NCBI GenBank assembly: GCA_028284385.1
Contig: JANQRT010000050.1
Coordinates: 124,001 to 188,000, forward strand
Direction: 5' to 3'
Length of the DNA stretch: 64,000 nt
DNA from: Opitutaceae bacterium
GTDB taxonomy: Bacteria; Verrucomicrobiota; Verrucomicrobiia; Opitutales; Opitutaceae
Shown here: positions 1 to 9,298 of the stretch, one piece after another
Layout of the letters: every line of letters starts with the position of its first letter
Position numbering within the stretch: the first letter of the stretch is position 1
Notes under the pieces: model-generated
What the model was told of the DNA's origin: nothing
Databases searched by the model: none
The model's input: the letters and a program-made list of their open reading frames with translations, nothing else
Program-made: the position numbers and the translations under genes

Positions 1-20
1 ATCCATTTGCTGGTAGTTAA

Positions 21-620
21 ATGTTGAATTCGACTGAAGACTCTTCCGTTCTGATGATTATCGCCGGTCCGGCGGGCAGTGGAAAATCTACTTTGTGCGA
101 GCGTCTCATTGCGGAGAATAATAGTATCGAAAGAGTGGTTACCTGCACGACTCGCCGACCTAGGGAAAACGAAGTCGATGGAGTGGACTATTTTTTTTTG
201 AGCGACGAGGAGTTCGATAGGCGAATCGAGCAAGACGGTTTTCTTGAGTGGGCGAAGGTGCATGCCAATCGCTACGGTACGCCCAAACAGCAAGTTATTG
301 AAAAGCTTAAGGCGAACGTCGATCTCGTCATGAACATCGATGTCCAAGGAGTCGCTCAGTTCCGAAAAGCGGCTCTCCAAGAGCCCCTTATCGCCGAAAA
401 ACTAGTGACGGTTTTCATCGACCCGAAGAATTTCGACGAGCTGATCAAACGATTGCGGGAGCGAGGTCAGGACGACGAGGAGGAAATCGCTCGGCGGATC
501 GAATCCGCTCGAAAGGAAATTCAGGCCAAGGGCGAATTCGATCATGTTATCGAAACGGGGACTAAGGAAGAGGATTTCGCCGCAATCCTTAAGATCTGGC
601 AGGCTGAAAAGACCCGTTAA
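21..620 (+). CDS. gmk: Guanylate kinase
   Basis: Phosphorylates GMP (and dGMP) to GDP with ATP in the cytoplasm, feeding GTP synthesis. The 199-residue product has the usual family length. A P-loop (GPAGSGKST) lies at about residues 16-24. The GMP-binding segment follows, with TCTTRRPRENEVDGVDYFF at about 41-59. The conserved NIDVQG motif is near residue 109, and the lid region is rich in Arg and Glu. The ATG at 21 is the only reasonable start before the P-loop. No partner gene is visible to the left because the window begins here. The following 154 bp to the sigma factor hold no recognisable signal. Assignment is secure. Confidence 0.96.
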   Translation: MLNSTEDSSVLMIIAGPAGSGKSTLCERLIAENNSIERVVTCTTRRPRENEVDGVDYFFLSDEEFDRRIEQDGFLEWAKVHANRYGTPKQQVIEKLKANVDLVMNIDVQGVAQFRKAALQEPLIAEKLVTVFIDPKNFDELIKRLRERGQDDEEEIARRIESARKEIQAKGEFDHVIETGTKEEDFAAILKIWQAEKTR

Positions 621-774
621 GCTGAGCTAAAAAAGTTATTCCAGGTCTCGGCAATCAGCTAGCAGTAAGGTCCGTTAGTCCTTGTGCTACACCTCACTTT
701 CAGTGTCCGACTCGTCTGATTGAATCGCGCTGAATCAATATTTGTAAGTTTTTAAGCGAAAAAGGGATTTGAAA

Positions 775-1308
775 ATGGAAGCCGTTGCAATTTCGATGGT
801 CGAAGATCTGCCAAGATCCAAAACCATGAGCGACCAAACGCAAAAGCCTCAGCTAAGCGATACCGAGCTAGTGCAAGCCGGTTACCGGTATGCTCTATCT
901 ATTGTGCGGCACCATCAGGACGCGGAGGATCTAGTGCAACAGGCTTGGATGAAATTGCAACGAGCCTATGGCGGGGTAGACGGGACTCCCGTCTTGTTCC
1001 GGACGATTCGAAATCTGTTCTACGATCAAAAGCGTCGCAGCAAGATCGTTCAGTTCGAACCATTGGATTCCACCCCCGAGCGCGGTAAATCCGAGGCGAC
1101 AGGCGTTTCTATGGATATGGAACTGTTGATGGAAAAGCTGCGGCCTGAGGAACGCGAAGCGCTTTACCTCAATGTGGTCGAAGGCTACACTGCCAGCGAA
1201 ATTGCGAATCAAACAGGATCTCCTCGAGGCACCATCCTCAGTCATATTCACAGGGCGCGACAGAAATTAGCTAAAGCGCTTGGCTCTGAATTTCGAGATA
1301 CAAACTAG
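775..1308 (+). CDS. ECF-type RNA polymerase sigma factor
   Basis: Predicted extracytoplasmic-function sigma factor that would direct RNA polymerase to a small regulon. Region 2 is visible at about residues 25-90 (YRYALSIVRHHQDAEDLVQQAW, in pieces, then LFRTIRNLFYDQKRR). Region 4 is near the C terminus, with EREALYLNVVEGYTASEIA followed by GTILSHIHRARQKL as the -35 recognition helix. The ATG at 775 has AAGGG a few bases upstream and is preferred over a TTG at 769; an internal ATG at 826 would still leave both sigma regions. The next gene encodes a membrane-anchored anti-sigma-like protein 19 bp downstream, the usual pairing. The signal sensed is unknown. Confidence 0.9.
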   Translation: MEAVAISMVEDLPRSKTMSDQTQKPQLSDTELVQAGYRYALSIVRHHQDAEDLVQQAWMKLQRAYGGVDGTPVLFRTIRNLFYDQKRRSKIVQFEPLDSTPERGKSEATGVSMDMELLMEKLRPEEREALYLNVVEGYTASEIANQTGSPRGTILSHIHRARQKLAKALGSEFRDTN

Positions 1309-1327
1309 ATGGAAGGAAATCGCTGCA

Positions 1328-1903
1328 ATGAATGATCAAGAATTAGATCAGAAAATTAAAGAACACTTTCTCAGCCAAAGACTGGCTGACGAAAAGGTGC
1401 GAAGGATCCTGGAACAGGGTCAAATTCAGAAGACGCGTTCCTGGTGGAAGCATTGGGTGCCTGTCGCCGCTGCGGCTGCCATTGTCATGGCTTTGTCTTT
1501 CCAGCTGACTCGGACTTATGAGACTGATGAATTAAACCTGGAAGTGGCCGGTAAAATTGCCCTGCGGCACAACACCTACACTAATCTGGATGTAGAGGCG
1601 GCTGATTATTCCTCTGTTCAAGATGGTTTGAAGGATCTCGCGTTTTCGGTAACGCCGCTCGTTAAGAACCAGCTGCTGTCTGCCTATCAGGTCATTGGCG
1701 CCCGATATTGCCAGCTCGAAGGTCAGCAAGCAGCCCACATGCAAGTGAGACATCGTAAGACAGGGACTCTCTGCACGTTGTATGTTGCGTCGCTCAAAGG
1801 ACCGCTCTCCTCGTTCGACCCTGTCGATGAAGAGATACGCCTGGAGGCGAACAACGTTCAGATGTGGCAAGACACGGGACGGCTCTTCGCCTTGGTTAAT
1901 TAA
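1328..1903 (+). CDS. Membrane-anchored anti-sigma-factor-like protein
   Basis: Probable partner and antagonist of the upstream ECF sigma factor. The short cytoplasmic N terminus (about 40 residues, charged helices) is followed by a single transmembrane segment near residues 43-62 (VPVAAAAAIVMALSF). The periplasmic domain of about 125 residues ends with the pattern GARYCQLEGQQAAHMQVRH and then TGTLCTLYVASL, resembling C-terminal domains of anti-sigma proteins. No zinc-binding HxxxCxxC anti-sigma motif is visible, so it would not be a ZAS-type sensor. The start ATG at 1328 has AAGGAAA upstream; an in-frame GTG/other start at 1280 would overlap the sigma gene and is less likely. The function is inferred mainly from position and topology. 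Confidence 0.7.
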   Translation: MNDQELDQKIKEHFLSQRLADEKVRRILEQGQIQKTRSWWKHWVPVAAAAAIVMALSFQLTRTYETDELNLEVAGKIALRHNTYTNLDVEAADYSSVQDGLKDLAFSVTPLVKNQLLSAYQVIGARYCQLEGQQAAHMQVRHRKTGTLCTLYVASLKGPLSSFDPVDEEIRLEANNVQMWQDTGRLFALVN

Positions 1904-2011
1904 GGGCCAAAACCTTCAGGGCGGTTTCTAGTTTCGGAGCCGGCCAAGCCTCTCTGAGGCGAGTTTTACCAACTCGGTCTTTACAACGATTGTCGGACTC
2001 TCCTTTAATGG

Positions 2012-3001
2012 GTGTCTATTTCGCCCCATATGGATCCGAATCCCGCCGCCAACGATTTCGCTCTGAGTATCAATAATCTACGCGTAACCTTCGCGACCGA
2101 AGAAGGTTTGGTGGTCGGCGTGGACGATGTTTCCTACCAAGTTAGGCGTGGAAAAACCATGGCTGTGGTCGGCGAAAGCGGTTCGGGTAAAAGCGTAACC
2201 GCTTTTTCAATACTTAGGCTTATTCAGAAGCCAGGTAAAATCGCGGGGGGCGAGATTATCTTCTATCCTGCGTCGGGAGCTCCGATCAATATCACTGCAT
2301 TGAATGAAAAGGACGATCTGCTCTACAAATTGCGTGGCGGGTATATTAGCATGATTTTCCAGGAGCCGATGACGGCTTTGAGTCCCGTTCACACGGTGGG
2401 GAATCAGATTTGCGAAGCGATTTTGCTCCACGAGGACGTGACGAACCATGAAGCTGAACGAAGAGCCGTTGAGATGCTAGGCAAGGTTGGTATCCCAATG
2501 CCTGAGCAGCGACTAAAACAGTATCCTCATGAGTTCTCTGGAGGGATGAGGCAGAGGGTGGTCATCGCCATGGCTCTCGTATGCAAGCCTGAGATACTGA
2601 TTGCCGATGAGCCGACGACTGCTCTCGACGTAACGATTCAAGCTCAGATTCTCGAGCTCATCAAAGAACTGCAGGATGACATGGGAGCAGCGGTAATCTT
2701 TATCACGCACGACATAGGCGTGGTCGCTCAAGTCGCTGACGATGTGGCAGTGATGTACAAAGGCCGGGTAGTTGAGAAAGGGAATGTACGACAAGTATTG
2801 AAAGATCCATTGCATCCTTACACGAAGGGACTTTTAGCGGCTATTCCTAGCCAGGCCAACAAAGGGCGTCGCCTGCCTACCATCGACAGTGTCCTCGGTG
2901 ATCTGAATATCGATACGCGTCTTGCTTTGAGCGATCTGCCAAATGGTCGACAAGTCGCTCTAACCCAAGAGGAAATCAGCAAACTGCAAATCACACTTTA
3001 A
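2012..3001 (+). CDS. Oligopeptide/dipeptide ABC transporter ATP-binding protein (DppD/OppD type)
   Basis: ATPase subunit that would power uptake of peptides or a related solute. Walker A is GESGSGKS, the Q-loop sits in [13 protein letters not shown], the signature is SGGMRQRV and Walker B is [12 protein letters not shown]. The C-terminal [12 protein letters not shown] element is typical of the oligopeptide branch. The start is GTG at 2012 or ATG at 2030; both precede the first strand. The next gene is the companion OppF/DppF ATPase, 5 bp downstream. Permease and binding-protein genes, normally beside these, are absent on both sides here. The pair must either serve membrane subunits encoded elsewhere or belong to a transporter split over loci. 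Confidence 0.92.
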   Translation: MSISPHMDPNPAANDFALSINNLRVTFATEEGLVVGVDDVSYQVRRGKTMAVVGESGSGKSVTAFSILRLIQKPGKIAGGEIIFYPASGAPINITALNEKDDLLYKLRGGYISMIFQEPMTALSPVHTVGNQICEAILLHEDVTNHEAERRAVEMLGKVGIPMPEQRLKQYPHEFSGGMRQRVVIAMALVCKPEILIADEPTTALDVTIQAQILELIKELQDDMGAAVIFITHDIGVVAQVADDVAVMYKGRVVEKGNVRQVLKDPLHPYTKGLLAAIPSQANKGRRLPTIDSVLGDLNIDTRLALSDLPNGRQVALTQEEISKLQITL

Positions 3002-3006
3002 AGAAA

Positions 3007-3879
3007 ATGAGCGACCGCAAGCCACTCATAGAAGTCAAGCAGCTCAAGAAGCATTTCCCGATTTTCAGCCAGGGATTTGTCAAACGCCAGATCGATACGG
3101 TGAAGGCGGTCGACGATGTCAGCTTCGATGTAATGCAAGGCGAAACGCTTGGCATTGTGGGGGAGAGTGGATCTGGAAAAACGACTTGCGCTCGAACGAT
3201 CCTCCGAGCTTTGCAGCCAACTTCCGGGGAGGTTTGGTTTGAGGCTAACCAAGGTCGAATCAACTTGGCCACCATTCACGAACGGGAACTTAAGCCGTTG
3301 CGCCAGGAAATGCAGATGATTTTCCAAGACCCCTTTTCCTCCTTAAACCCGCGTATGACGGTTGGCGATATCGTGGGAGAGCCCTTGGTCATCCACAAGT
3401 TGGCCAAAGGAAAGGAGCTTGAAGATCGAGTGGTCGAGATTCTGGAAAAGGTTGGGATGCAATCGGAGCATCGCATGCGCTACCCGCATGCCTTTTCCGG
3501 AGGACAGCGTCAACGCATTGGAATCGCTCGCGCCTTAATAATGAGACCATCGCTTGTCGTGGCCGACGAAGCTGTATCCGCGCTCGATGTTTCGGTTCAG
3601 GCGCAGGTGATCAATCTCCTCGAAGATCTGCAGGACGAATTCAAGCTCACCTACATTTTCGTCGCCCACGATCTGAGCGTCGTTCGCCATATTTGCGATC
3701 GCGTGGCGGTTATGTACAAAGGCAAGATCGTTGAGATGGAAGACACTGAAGCGTTATTTGAAAACCCGAAACACCCCTATACGCAGATGCTTCTCTCGGC
3801 CATTCCCAGTCCTGATCCGGACATCAAGATGGAGCCGCGTCGCGACCTCGTTGAGTCGGGTTGGCTGCCTGAGGACTAG
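3007..3879 (+). CDS. Oligopeptide/dipeptide ABC transporter ATP-binding protein (DppF/OppF type)
   Basis: Second ATPase of the peptide-type ABC transporter, co-transcribed with the gene ending at 3001. Walker A is GESGSGKTT, the Q-loop is in [19 protein letters not shown], the signature is [15 protein letters not shown] and the D-loop region is [10 protein letters not shown]. Walker B reads [11 protein letters not shown], with Ala where most family members have Pro after the catalytic Glu; the Glu itself is kept, so activity is expected. [12 protein letters not shown] near the C terminus marks the OppF/DppF subfamily. The length of 290 residues is slightly short because the usual C-terminal zinc-ribbon or extension is reduced. 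No permease gene is nearby. Confidence 0.92.
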   Translation: MSDRKPLIEVKQLKKHFPIFSQGFVKRQIDTVKAVDDVSFDVMQGETLGIVGESGSGKTTCARTILRALQPTSGEVWFEANQGRINLATIHERELKPLRQEMQMIFQDPFSSLNPRMTVGDIVGEPLVIHKLAKGKELEDRVVEILEKVGMQSEHRMRYPHAFSGGQRQRIGIARALIMRPSLVVADEAVSALDVSVQAQVINLLEDLQDEFKLTYIFVAHDLSVVRHICDRVAVMYKGKIVEMEDTEALFENPKHPYTQMLLSAIPSPDPDIKMEPRRDLVESGWLPED

Positions 3880-4054
3880 TTTTCGATTCGAAATCCCTTA
3901 GAGGGAATCGGTATATTTCTTCACTGGAGTCAGGATTCCGAAAAATCCTCGTAAAATTGAGCCGCATGGGTGGCGCAAAGAGGGTCTTGTAGGTTAGGAT
4001 ATCCATTATCCAAGCGAGTTATCGTCCTACAGAAATCAATCGACTCCTCTTCAA

Positions 4055-4804
4055 ATGACGCGGCTTCTCATTGTTGATCCACTTCAGCTCTCATTCTCCA
4101 CTAAAAAGGATTCCGAACTAGGCTCGACGCGGGAATGGTTTGAAAGAGCGATCCGGGATATTGAAGACTTGGATTATGAAATCGTTGATGGACGTGATCA
4201 GTGCCTCTGCGATCTGGCTTTGAAATCGAGTGGGGTCGTTTTAGGCGGCTCTGAAAACACGGCCTGGGAAGACACGTCTTTCAACGATCATCTTCTGGAT
4301 CTCATCGCTTTATGTAAGCACAATGAGATACCTTTCATGGGAATCTGTTTTGGAGCCCAACTGCTAGCCAGAGCTCTGGGAGGAAGAGTGGAGCGACACC
4401 CTTCAGGTATCGAGTTGGGAGCCATTAGTATTCAGCTTACCAAAGCGGGTCGAAACCATCCTCTTTTCGAGGGAGTTTCAGGCGGAAGTTTTCAATCAAT
4501 TGAGACGCATCGAGATGCGGTCATGTATTTGCCATCTGGATGCGAACTGCTAGCATCCTCTTCTCATACTCCTAATCAGGCTTTCGCTTGGCGAAATCTT
4601 CTCTATGGCGTCCAGTTTCATCCTGAAATGAACGGCCAGGACTTGCGTAATCTCTGGCGGGGATGGGCTAGAACAGGACATCTCAATCGGATTCCTCAGC
4701 CCCACCTTAGAAAAATCGAGACCTGCGAATGCAAGGAGCTTCCCCAAATTCTACGCAACTTCACTAAGCGAGTCATATCTCGCGTATCCGAACTTCAAGT
4801 ATAA
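4055..4804 (+). CDS. Class I glutamine amidotransferase-like protein
   Basis: Stand-alone class I (triad) glutamine amidotransferase domain. The nucleophile elbow is GICFGAQLLARALGG, with the catalytic Cys at about residue 99. The His/Glu pair is in YGVQFHPEM near residue 190. These are the features of GuaA-N/GAT1 domains and of gamma-glutamyl hydrolase-like catabolic enzymes. No synthase domain is fused and no amination partner lies next to it, so the acceptor is unknown. It could release ammonia from glutamine, or hydrolyse another gamma-glutamyl compound. The C-terminal 60 residues after the catalytic core are charged and not recognised. It faces murA tail to tail with a 28-bp gap. Confidence 0.8.
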   Translation: MTRLLIVDPLQLSFSTKKDSELGSTREWFERAIRDIEDLDYEIVDGRDQCLCDLALKSSGVVLGGSENTAWEDTSFNDHLLDLIALCKHNEIPFMGICFGAQLLARALGGRVERHPSGIELGAISIQLTKAGRNHPLFEGVSGGSFQSIETHRDAVMYLPSGCELLASSSHTPNQAFAWRNLLYGVQFHPEMNGQDLRNLWRGWARTGHLNRIPQPHLRKIETCECKELPQILRNFTKRVISRVSELQV

Positions 4805-4832
4805 TTCGCGATCTATCGCTTTTAGCGGCTTT

Positions 4833-6125
4833 CTAGTCTTCCCATTCGATTTCCGCTCCGAGCTTTCGCAAGTTTTCCGCGAAATGCGGGTGACCCCTCG
4901 ATATGGGATCCGCGTTCATGACGACGCTTCGACCCTCAAGACTCGCTGCCACCATGTAAAGCGCGACGGCCGCCCTTATGATGTAGGGAGCATCAACGAC
5001 GGCAGGTCTCATCGGAGCGTTGCCAAATACGATGATGCGATGGGGATCGCTGACGACGGCGTGGGCTCCGAATTTCGTCAGCTCGGGGAGCCAGGCGAAT
5101 CCGCCTTCGTAGACCTTGTTCCAAAAATGCATGGATCCTTCCGCTCTGGTGGCGAGGGCCACCATGGGTGGAAGCAAGTCGACAGGAAAGTATGGCCATG
5201 GGGCGCCTTCGATTTTCGGCAACAGGTTTGTCGTATAAGGATATTGGATACGGAGCGACTGATTCGCTCTGCAAATGGCGGTGTCTCCTTCATGTTCGAT
5301 AGTGACTCCTAGCTTTTCGAATGCCCGGCTAATGAGCTCGAAATGCTCAGGCGTGGCTTTCTCAACACGAACTTCGCCTTTCGTGATAGCTCCAATTGCC
5401 AGAAACGTGGCGATTTCATGGTGATCGGAAGAAATGGTGACTTCGGCTCCGTGGAGTCGGTCCACGCCTTCTATCCGCAGCACGTTTGTACCGATTCCCT
5501 CAATACGAGCTCCCATAGACTGAAGAAATCTGCAAAGATCCTGAGTATGCGGCTCGCTTGCGGCATTGGTGAGCATCGATTCCCCTTCCGCCAAAGCCGC
5601 TGCCATGGCGAAGTTCTCGGTGGTGGTGACCGACATGTAGTCCGCCCAGTAGCGGGTTCCCTTGAAGCGGTTCTCGATACTCAGATCGAGTGTCCCATTA
5701 TTGTCTATCCTGGCTCCCAGGTTCGAAAGGATTTCCAGGTGGGGGTCGAGTTCTCTGATGCCCAACGAGCATCCTTTGGGATTCGAATCGACTCGCATCG
5801 ACTTGAAACGATGCAGCAGGGAAGGAAAGAGAAGGACCGCCGAGCGCATTCCCTTCGGCAAGGCGTTTTCCGGTAGCGAGTCTCTAACGTTCGAGTGATC
5901 GAGTCGCATTACCTTGGCCTCTCGATCCCAATCGATTTTAGAGCCGATTACTTCAAAGAAGTTGGTTAGCTTTTCGATGTCCGTGCTCGCTGGTACATTA
6001 CGAACGGTTACTGGCTCTGAAGTTAGCAGGCTGGCGCAAAGAATCGGTAAGACCGCATTCTTATTGCCGGATGGAGTGATAGTCCCTGAAAGCGGCTTGC
6101 CGCCGTGTACGATGAGATTCGCCAT
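4833..6125 (-). CDS. murA: UDP-N-acetylglucosamine 1-carboxyvinyltransferase (divergent MurA)
   Basis: Predicted to transfer enolpyruvate from PEP to UDP-GlcNAc, the first committed step of peptidoglycan synthesis. The catalytic Lys is in SGNKNAV (K22) and the fosfomycin-target Cys is C119 in KGCSLGIRELDPHL. The Asp acting as base lies in PYFPVDLLPPM. The length of 430 residues matches MurA. The sequence departs from common MurA proteins. The loop usually read as VFENRF is VYEGGF, and the C-terminal motif LRASAALVLAGL is replaced by IIRAAVALYMVAA. It may be a second, specialised paralogue rather than the only MurA. It is transcribed alone; the 295 bp upstream to panB hold only weak promoter-like sequence. 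Confidence 0.85.
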   Translation of the reverse strand: MANLIVHGGKPLSGTITPSGNKNAVLPILCASLLTSEPVTVRNVPASTDIEKLTNFFEVIGSKIDWDREAKVMRLDHSNVRDSLPENALPKGMRSAVLLFPSLLHRFKSMRVDSNPKGCSLGIRELDPHLEILSNLGARIDNNGTLDLSIENRFKGTRYWADYMSVTTTENFAMAAALAEGESMLTNAASEPHTQDLCRFLQSMGARIEGIGTNVLRIEGVDRLHGAEVTISSDHHEIATFLAIGAITKGEVRVEKATPEHFELISRAFEKLGVTIEHEGDTAICRANQSLRIQYPYTTNLLPKIEGAPWPYFPVDLLPPMVALATRAEGSMHFWNKVYEGGFAWLPELTKFGAHAVVSDPHRIIVFGNAPMRPAVVDAPYIIRAAVALYMVAASLEGRSVVMNADPISRGHPHFAENLRKLGAEIEWED

Positions 6126-6420
6126 GCAGATAGGTGAAAGAAGCAGCCAGATTCGCGGCCAAAATGATTCATTTCAACCTCAATGTCTGCCTTCCGCCGA
6201 TAGTTTTTCATTTTGTTGTTTAGGACCTTCTCAAGGATCGAATGGGTGCTAATGATTTGTCATAAGCGCATTAACGATTGCGTTTCGCTCGTGTACTATA
6301 CATGCATTCGTCCGTTGATCGCATTGAGTCTTGATCCAGTGACGCTCAACGCATTGCATCTTAAACTTATATCAATAACTTCAAATTTGGATCCTGATCC
6401 TCAGCGACAGGCACCCGAAA

Positions 6421-7236
6421 ATGAAAACAATACCAGACTTCCAAAAGCGGAAGGCCGCTGGCGAGGCGATCACCATGGTGACTTGCTACGACGCGGCGAC
6501 CGCTAAAATACTAAACGGAACGAGCGTTGACTCGATCCTGGTGGGCGACTCCTGCGCAATGGTTGTCCACGGTTTTGACAGCACGGTCCATGCGACCGTC
6601 GATATGCTCGCCATGCATACGGAGGCGGTTCGGCGAGGCGCTCCCGATAAAGTGATTGTCGCCGATATGCCTTTTCTATCCTATCGAAAAGGCCTAATCG
6701 AGTCGACCGAGTCAGCGGCTAGACTCATGCGGGCAGGAGCGAACGCGGTTAAGATCGAGCGATGCCGTGGCAATCTTGAATTGATCCAAAGTCTTGTCGA
6801 AGCCGGTGTGCCGGTGATGGGCCATCTCGGGCTCACGCCGCAGGCAGTCAATGAATTTGGGGGTTTCAAGGTCCAAGCCAAGACGGACAAGGCTGCGGAA
6901 ACGTTGGTTCGCGAGGCCAAGGAATTGGAACTGGCTGGCTGTTTTTCCATTGTTTTGGAATGCGTACCTGCCGAGGTGGCCAAAAGGGCGACCGAGGCTC
7001 TGGCTATTCCCACGATTGGAATCGGCTGTGGTCCAGATACTTCGGGTCAGGTCCTGGTCATCAACGACCTTCTTGGAATGGACTCGGACTTCCATCCAAA
7101 GTTCGCCCGTCGCTACGCCAATCTGAGCGTTGTCATTGCGGATTCGGTGGAAGCTTATTCTGACGATGTTCGATCAGGATCCTTTCCTGCCAAAGGAGAG
7201 TATACCCGGTTGCGTAGAGAGCAAACGGCTATCTGA
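6421..7236 (+). CDS. panB: 3-methyl-2-oxobutanoate hydroxymethyltransferase
   Basis: First enzyme of pantothenate synthesis: adds a hydroxymethyl group from methylene-tetrahydrofolate to alpha-ketoisovalerate to give ketopantoate. The TIM-barrel protein has 271 residues, close to the usual 265. The metal-binding region is DSILVGDSCAMVVHGFDST, and DMPFLSYR, the catalytic Glu region GVPVMGHLGLTPQ and the C-terminal IGIGCGPDTSGQVLV all fit PanB. It leads the operon panB-panC-coaX-panD, in which the later genes overlap by 4 bp. The ATG at 6421 lacks a strong ribosome binding site. Confidence 0.96.
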   Translation: MKTIPDFQKRKAAGEAITMVTCYDAATAKILNGTSVDSILVGDSCAMVVHGFDSTVHATVDMLAMHTEAVRRGAPDKVIVADMPFLSYRKGLIESTESAARLMRAGANAVKIERCRGNLELIQSLVEAGVPVMGHLGLTPQAVNEFGGFKVQAKTDKAAETLVREAKELELAGCFSIVLECVPAEVAKRATEALAIPTIGIGCGPDTSGQVLVINDLLGMDSDFHPKFARRYANLSVVIADSVEAYSDDVRSGSFPAKGEYTRLRREQTAI

Positions 7237-7290
7237 TCGGGATCTTTTTTCGGACTTTAGCCTATCGCGAATCAGCCCCGCCACACATTG

Positions 7291-8121
7291 ATGACAACGG
7301 TATTTAAAGATGTTGGACACTGGAATCGTTTTCGTAACGAAATGCCGAATACGACAAGTCTTGGATGCGTTCCTACGCTTGGAGGGCTGCATGAAGGACA
7401 CTTGTCCTTGGTTAGGCGTTCTCTCGAAGAAAACGAGACGACGGTGGTCTCGATCTTCTTGAATCGCGTTCAATTCAACAACGCTTCCGATTACGAGAAT
7501 TATCCTGCGAACTTCGAGGAGGACGTTGCAAAGTTGAAAGCCTTAGGCGTCGATGCGATTTTTTCTCCTGCACACGATCAATTGTATCCAGATTTTTATC
7601 GCTATCGAATTATTGAAGACGAGGAGTCGCGTTCTATGGAGGGTACGCATCGGCCTGGACATTTTGATGGCGTGCTGACAGTTGTGATGAAGTTGCTGAA
7701 TATTCTTCGGCCGAATCGAGCTTATTTTGGCGAAAAGGACTACCAGCAACTTCAGCTAGTAAAGAAAATGACGGAGGCGTTTTTCCTACCTGTGAAAGTT
7801 GTATCCTGTCCAACCATACGGGATGCCAATGGACTAGCCTTAAGCTCCCGCAATCGCCGTCTGACTTCCCGGGGATTGGTCAAGGCTGCCCGCTTCCCGG
7901 AGATCCTTGTGAATGCGGAGAACGTTGAATTGGCTGTTGCGGAATTGAAGGAAGCTGGATTCGAAGTCGAGTATATCGAGGAAAGAGGCGGCCGTCGTTT
8001 CGGGGCTGTTGTATTGGAAAACGTGAGACTGATTGACAATGTGAGTCTGAACGTCGCAGACGCTCAGCTACGTAGCGGCATGTCTCGGACAAGCCGACAA
8101 GCCGAAGGCCAATTAAAATGA
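7291..8121 (+). CDS. panC: Pantothenate synthetase (divergent)
   Basis: Joins pantoate and beta-alanine with ATP, using the beta-alanine made by PanD encoded two genes on. Class I nucleotidyl-transferase features are the HIGH-like LHEGHLSLV, the PNRAYFGEKDYQQLQLV segment and the KMSKS-like ALSSRNRRL. Two normally conserved spots differ: MGALHxGH reads LGGLHEGH, and the pantoate-binding FxNPxQF reads FLNRVQF. The stretch after SSRN is shorter than in well-studied PanC proteins. Operon context keeps the identity firm, but kinetics may differ. Start is ATG at 7291 (a TTG at 7288 is adjacent). The gene overlaps coaX by 4 bp (ATGA). Confidence 0.9.
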   Translation: MTTVFKDVGHWNRFRNEMPNTTSLGCVPTLGGLHEGHLSLVRRSLEENETTVVSIFLNRVQFNNASDYENYPANFEEDVAKLKALGVDAIFSPAHDQLYPDFYRYRIIEDEESRSMEGTHRPGHFDGVLTVVMKLLNILRPNRAYFGEKDYQQLQLVKKMTEAFFLPVKVVSCPTIRDANGLALSSRNRRLTSRGLVKAARFPEILVNAENVELAVAELKEAGFEVEYIEERGGRRFGAVVLENVRLIDNVSLNVADAQLRSGMSRTSRQAEGQLK

Positions 8122-8909
8122 ATCTGTGCATCGATGTAGGGAATTCTCAATTTCATGGCGTCGTCTATGATGGCGACGAGCATGTCATGCAGTTAAGGAA
8201 GGAATCTTCAAAGCGTTCTTCGCGTGACGAGGTTGGGCTTTTTCTGGTCAACGTCCTGCGGGAAAAGGGGGTCGATCCGAAAGCTATCGAGCGTATTGGG
8301 ATCAGTTGCGTGGTTCCCGACGAAGTGCACTCTCTGAGAAACGCCTGTCGAATCTATTTCGGAATCGAACCCCTATTTCTGGAAGCGGGCATCAAAACCA
8401 AGTTGAAGATCAAGACGAGGAATCCACTGGAGGTAGGCGCGGATCGTATTGCCAACGCCATAGCAGTTGGAGAATTGTATCCGGATCGCAATGTCATCGT
8501 GGTCGATTTTGGTACGGCTATTACTTTGGATGCCGTCACCTCTCAGCGAGGGTATTTAGGCGGTTCCATATGCGCGGGGCTGGGAATCGCTATGGAGGCC
8601 CTTGGCTCGAAAACCGCCAAGCTTCCTTACGTGGAGATAATGAGAACCGACAAGGCTCTCGGACGCTCGACTATCGAATGTATTCAGGGAGGTATTTACC
8701 ATGGCTATTATGGTCTTATAAAGGAATTGATCAGTCGCCTGAAGAAGGAGGCCTTTTCCGATGACGACTGCCTTGTTATTGGAACGGGAGGATTTTCCCA
8801 ATTGTATCGAAATTCTGGATTGTTTACTGAAATCGTGCCTGACTTGGTCTTGCGTGGCGTAAATGTCGTCCTGGCCTTAAACCCTCAGGAACAAGCTATT
8901 TTATCATGA
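8118..8909 (+). CDS. coaX: Type III pantothenate kinase
   Basis: Phosphorylates pantothenate, the first committed step to coenzyme A. The ASKHA-fold protein of 263 residues starts [11 protein letters not shown], with the phosphate-binding Asp. It continues with the [10 protein letters not shown] motif and the second phosphate motif [13 protein letters not shown]. Type III enzymes are known to escape CoA feedback inhibition and to need a monovalent cation. The start ATG overlaps the panC stop and its own stop overlaps the panD start, so the three proteins are probably translationally coupled. Its place inside a pan operon links precursor synthesis directly to CoA formation. Confidence 0.95.
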   Translation: MNLCIDVGNSQFHGVVYDGDEHVMQLRKESSKRSSRDEVGLFLVNVLREKGVDPKAIERIGISCVVPDEVHSLRNACRIYFGIEPLFLEAGIKTKLKIKTRNPLEVGADRIANAIAVGELYPDRNVIVVDFGTAITLDAVTSQRGYLGGSICAGLGIAMEALGSKTAKLPYVEIMRTDKALGRSTIECIQGGIYHGYYGLIKELISRLKKEAFSDDDCLVIGTGGFSQLYRNSGLFTEIVPDLVLRGVNVVLALNPQEQAILS

Positions 8910-9298
8910 AACGGACAATGCTTAAGTCAAAGATTCACCGAGCGACGGTCACCGATGCGGATTTGAACTACGAAGGTTCGATAAGCCTGGACCCGAAGTT
9001 GGTTGCCGCGGCGGATCTAGTGGAGTTTGAAAAGGTCGATGTTTACAACATCACCAATGGAAATCGCTTCCACACCTACGTGATTTTTGGTGGCGAAGGA
9101 GAAGTGTGCCTGAATGGCGCGGCGGCTCACCTCGCTACCACGGGCGATCTCGTGATTATCGCTAGCTACGTTGAAGTCGATGATGAGGAAATCGAGTCGC
9201 ATCGACCCAAGATTGTCCACGTCGATGCCAAAAATGCAATCGATGGTATCCGAGAACCGGAGACGCGTCTGCCTTTTGAAGAATCTTCGCTAATCTAG
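8906..9298 (+). CDS. panD: Aspartate 1-decarboxylase proenzyme
   Basis: Pyruvoyl-dependent enzyme that decarboxylates aspartate to beta-alanine for PanC. The self-cleavage site Gly24-Ser25 is present in NYEGSIS at the canonical position; Ser25 would become the pyruvoyl group. Other conserved parts are the N-terminal [18 protein letters not shown], the [18 protein letters not shown] strand and GDLVIIASY. The length is 130 residues, as usual. It is the last gene of the pan operon and ends convergently with the Nudix gene, overlapping it by 4 bp. No PanM/PanZ-type maturation factor is seen in the window. Confidence 0.96.
   Translation: MKRTMLKSKIHRATVTDADLNYEGSISLDPKLVAAADLVEFEKVDVYNITNGNRFHTYVIFGGEGEVCLNGAAAHLATTGDLVIIASYVEVDDEEIESHRPKIVHVDAKNAIDGIREPETRLPFEESSLI

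Noticed and set aside
3883..3910. Terminator after the OppF-type gene
   Set aside because: The hairpin CGATT...AATCG has a 6-nt bulge, a short inner stem and no T-run.
5343..5876. 177-codon plus-strand ORF over murA
   Set aside because: It is antisense to a well supported MurA and has no protein-like pattern.
6269..6297. Sigma-70 promoter TTAACG-N17-TACTAT before panB
   Set aside because: Only four of six bases match in each box; too weak to list as a feature.
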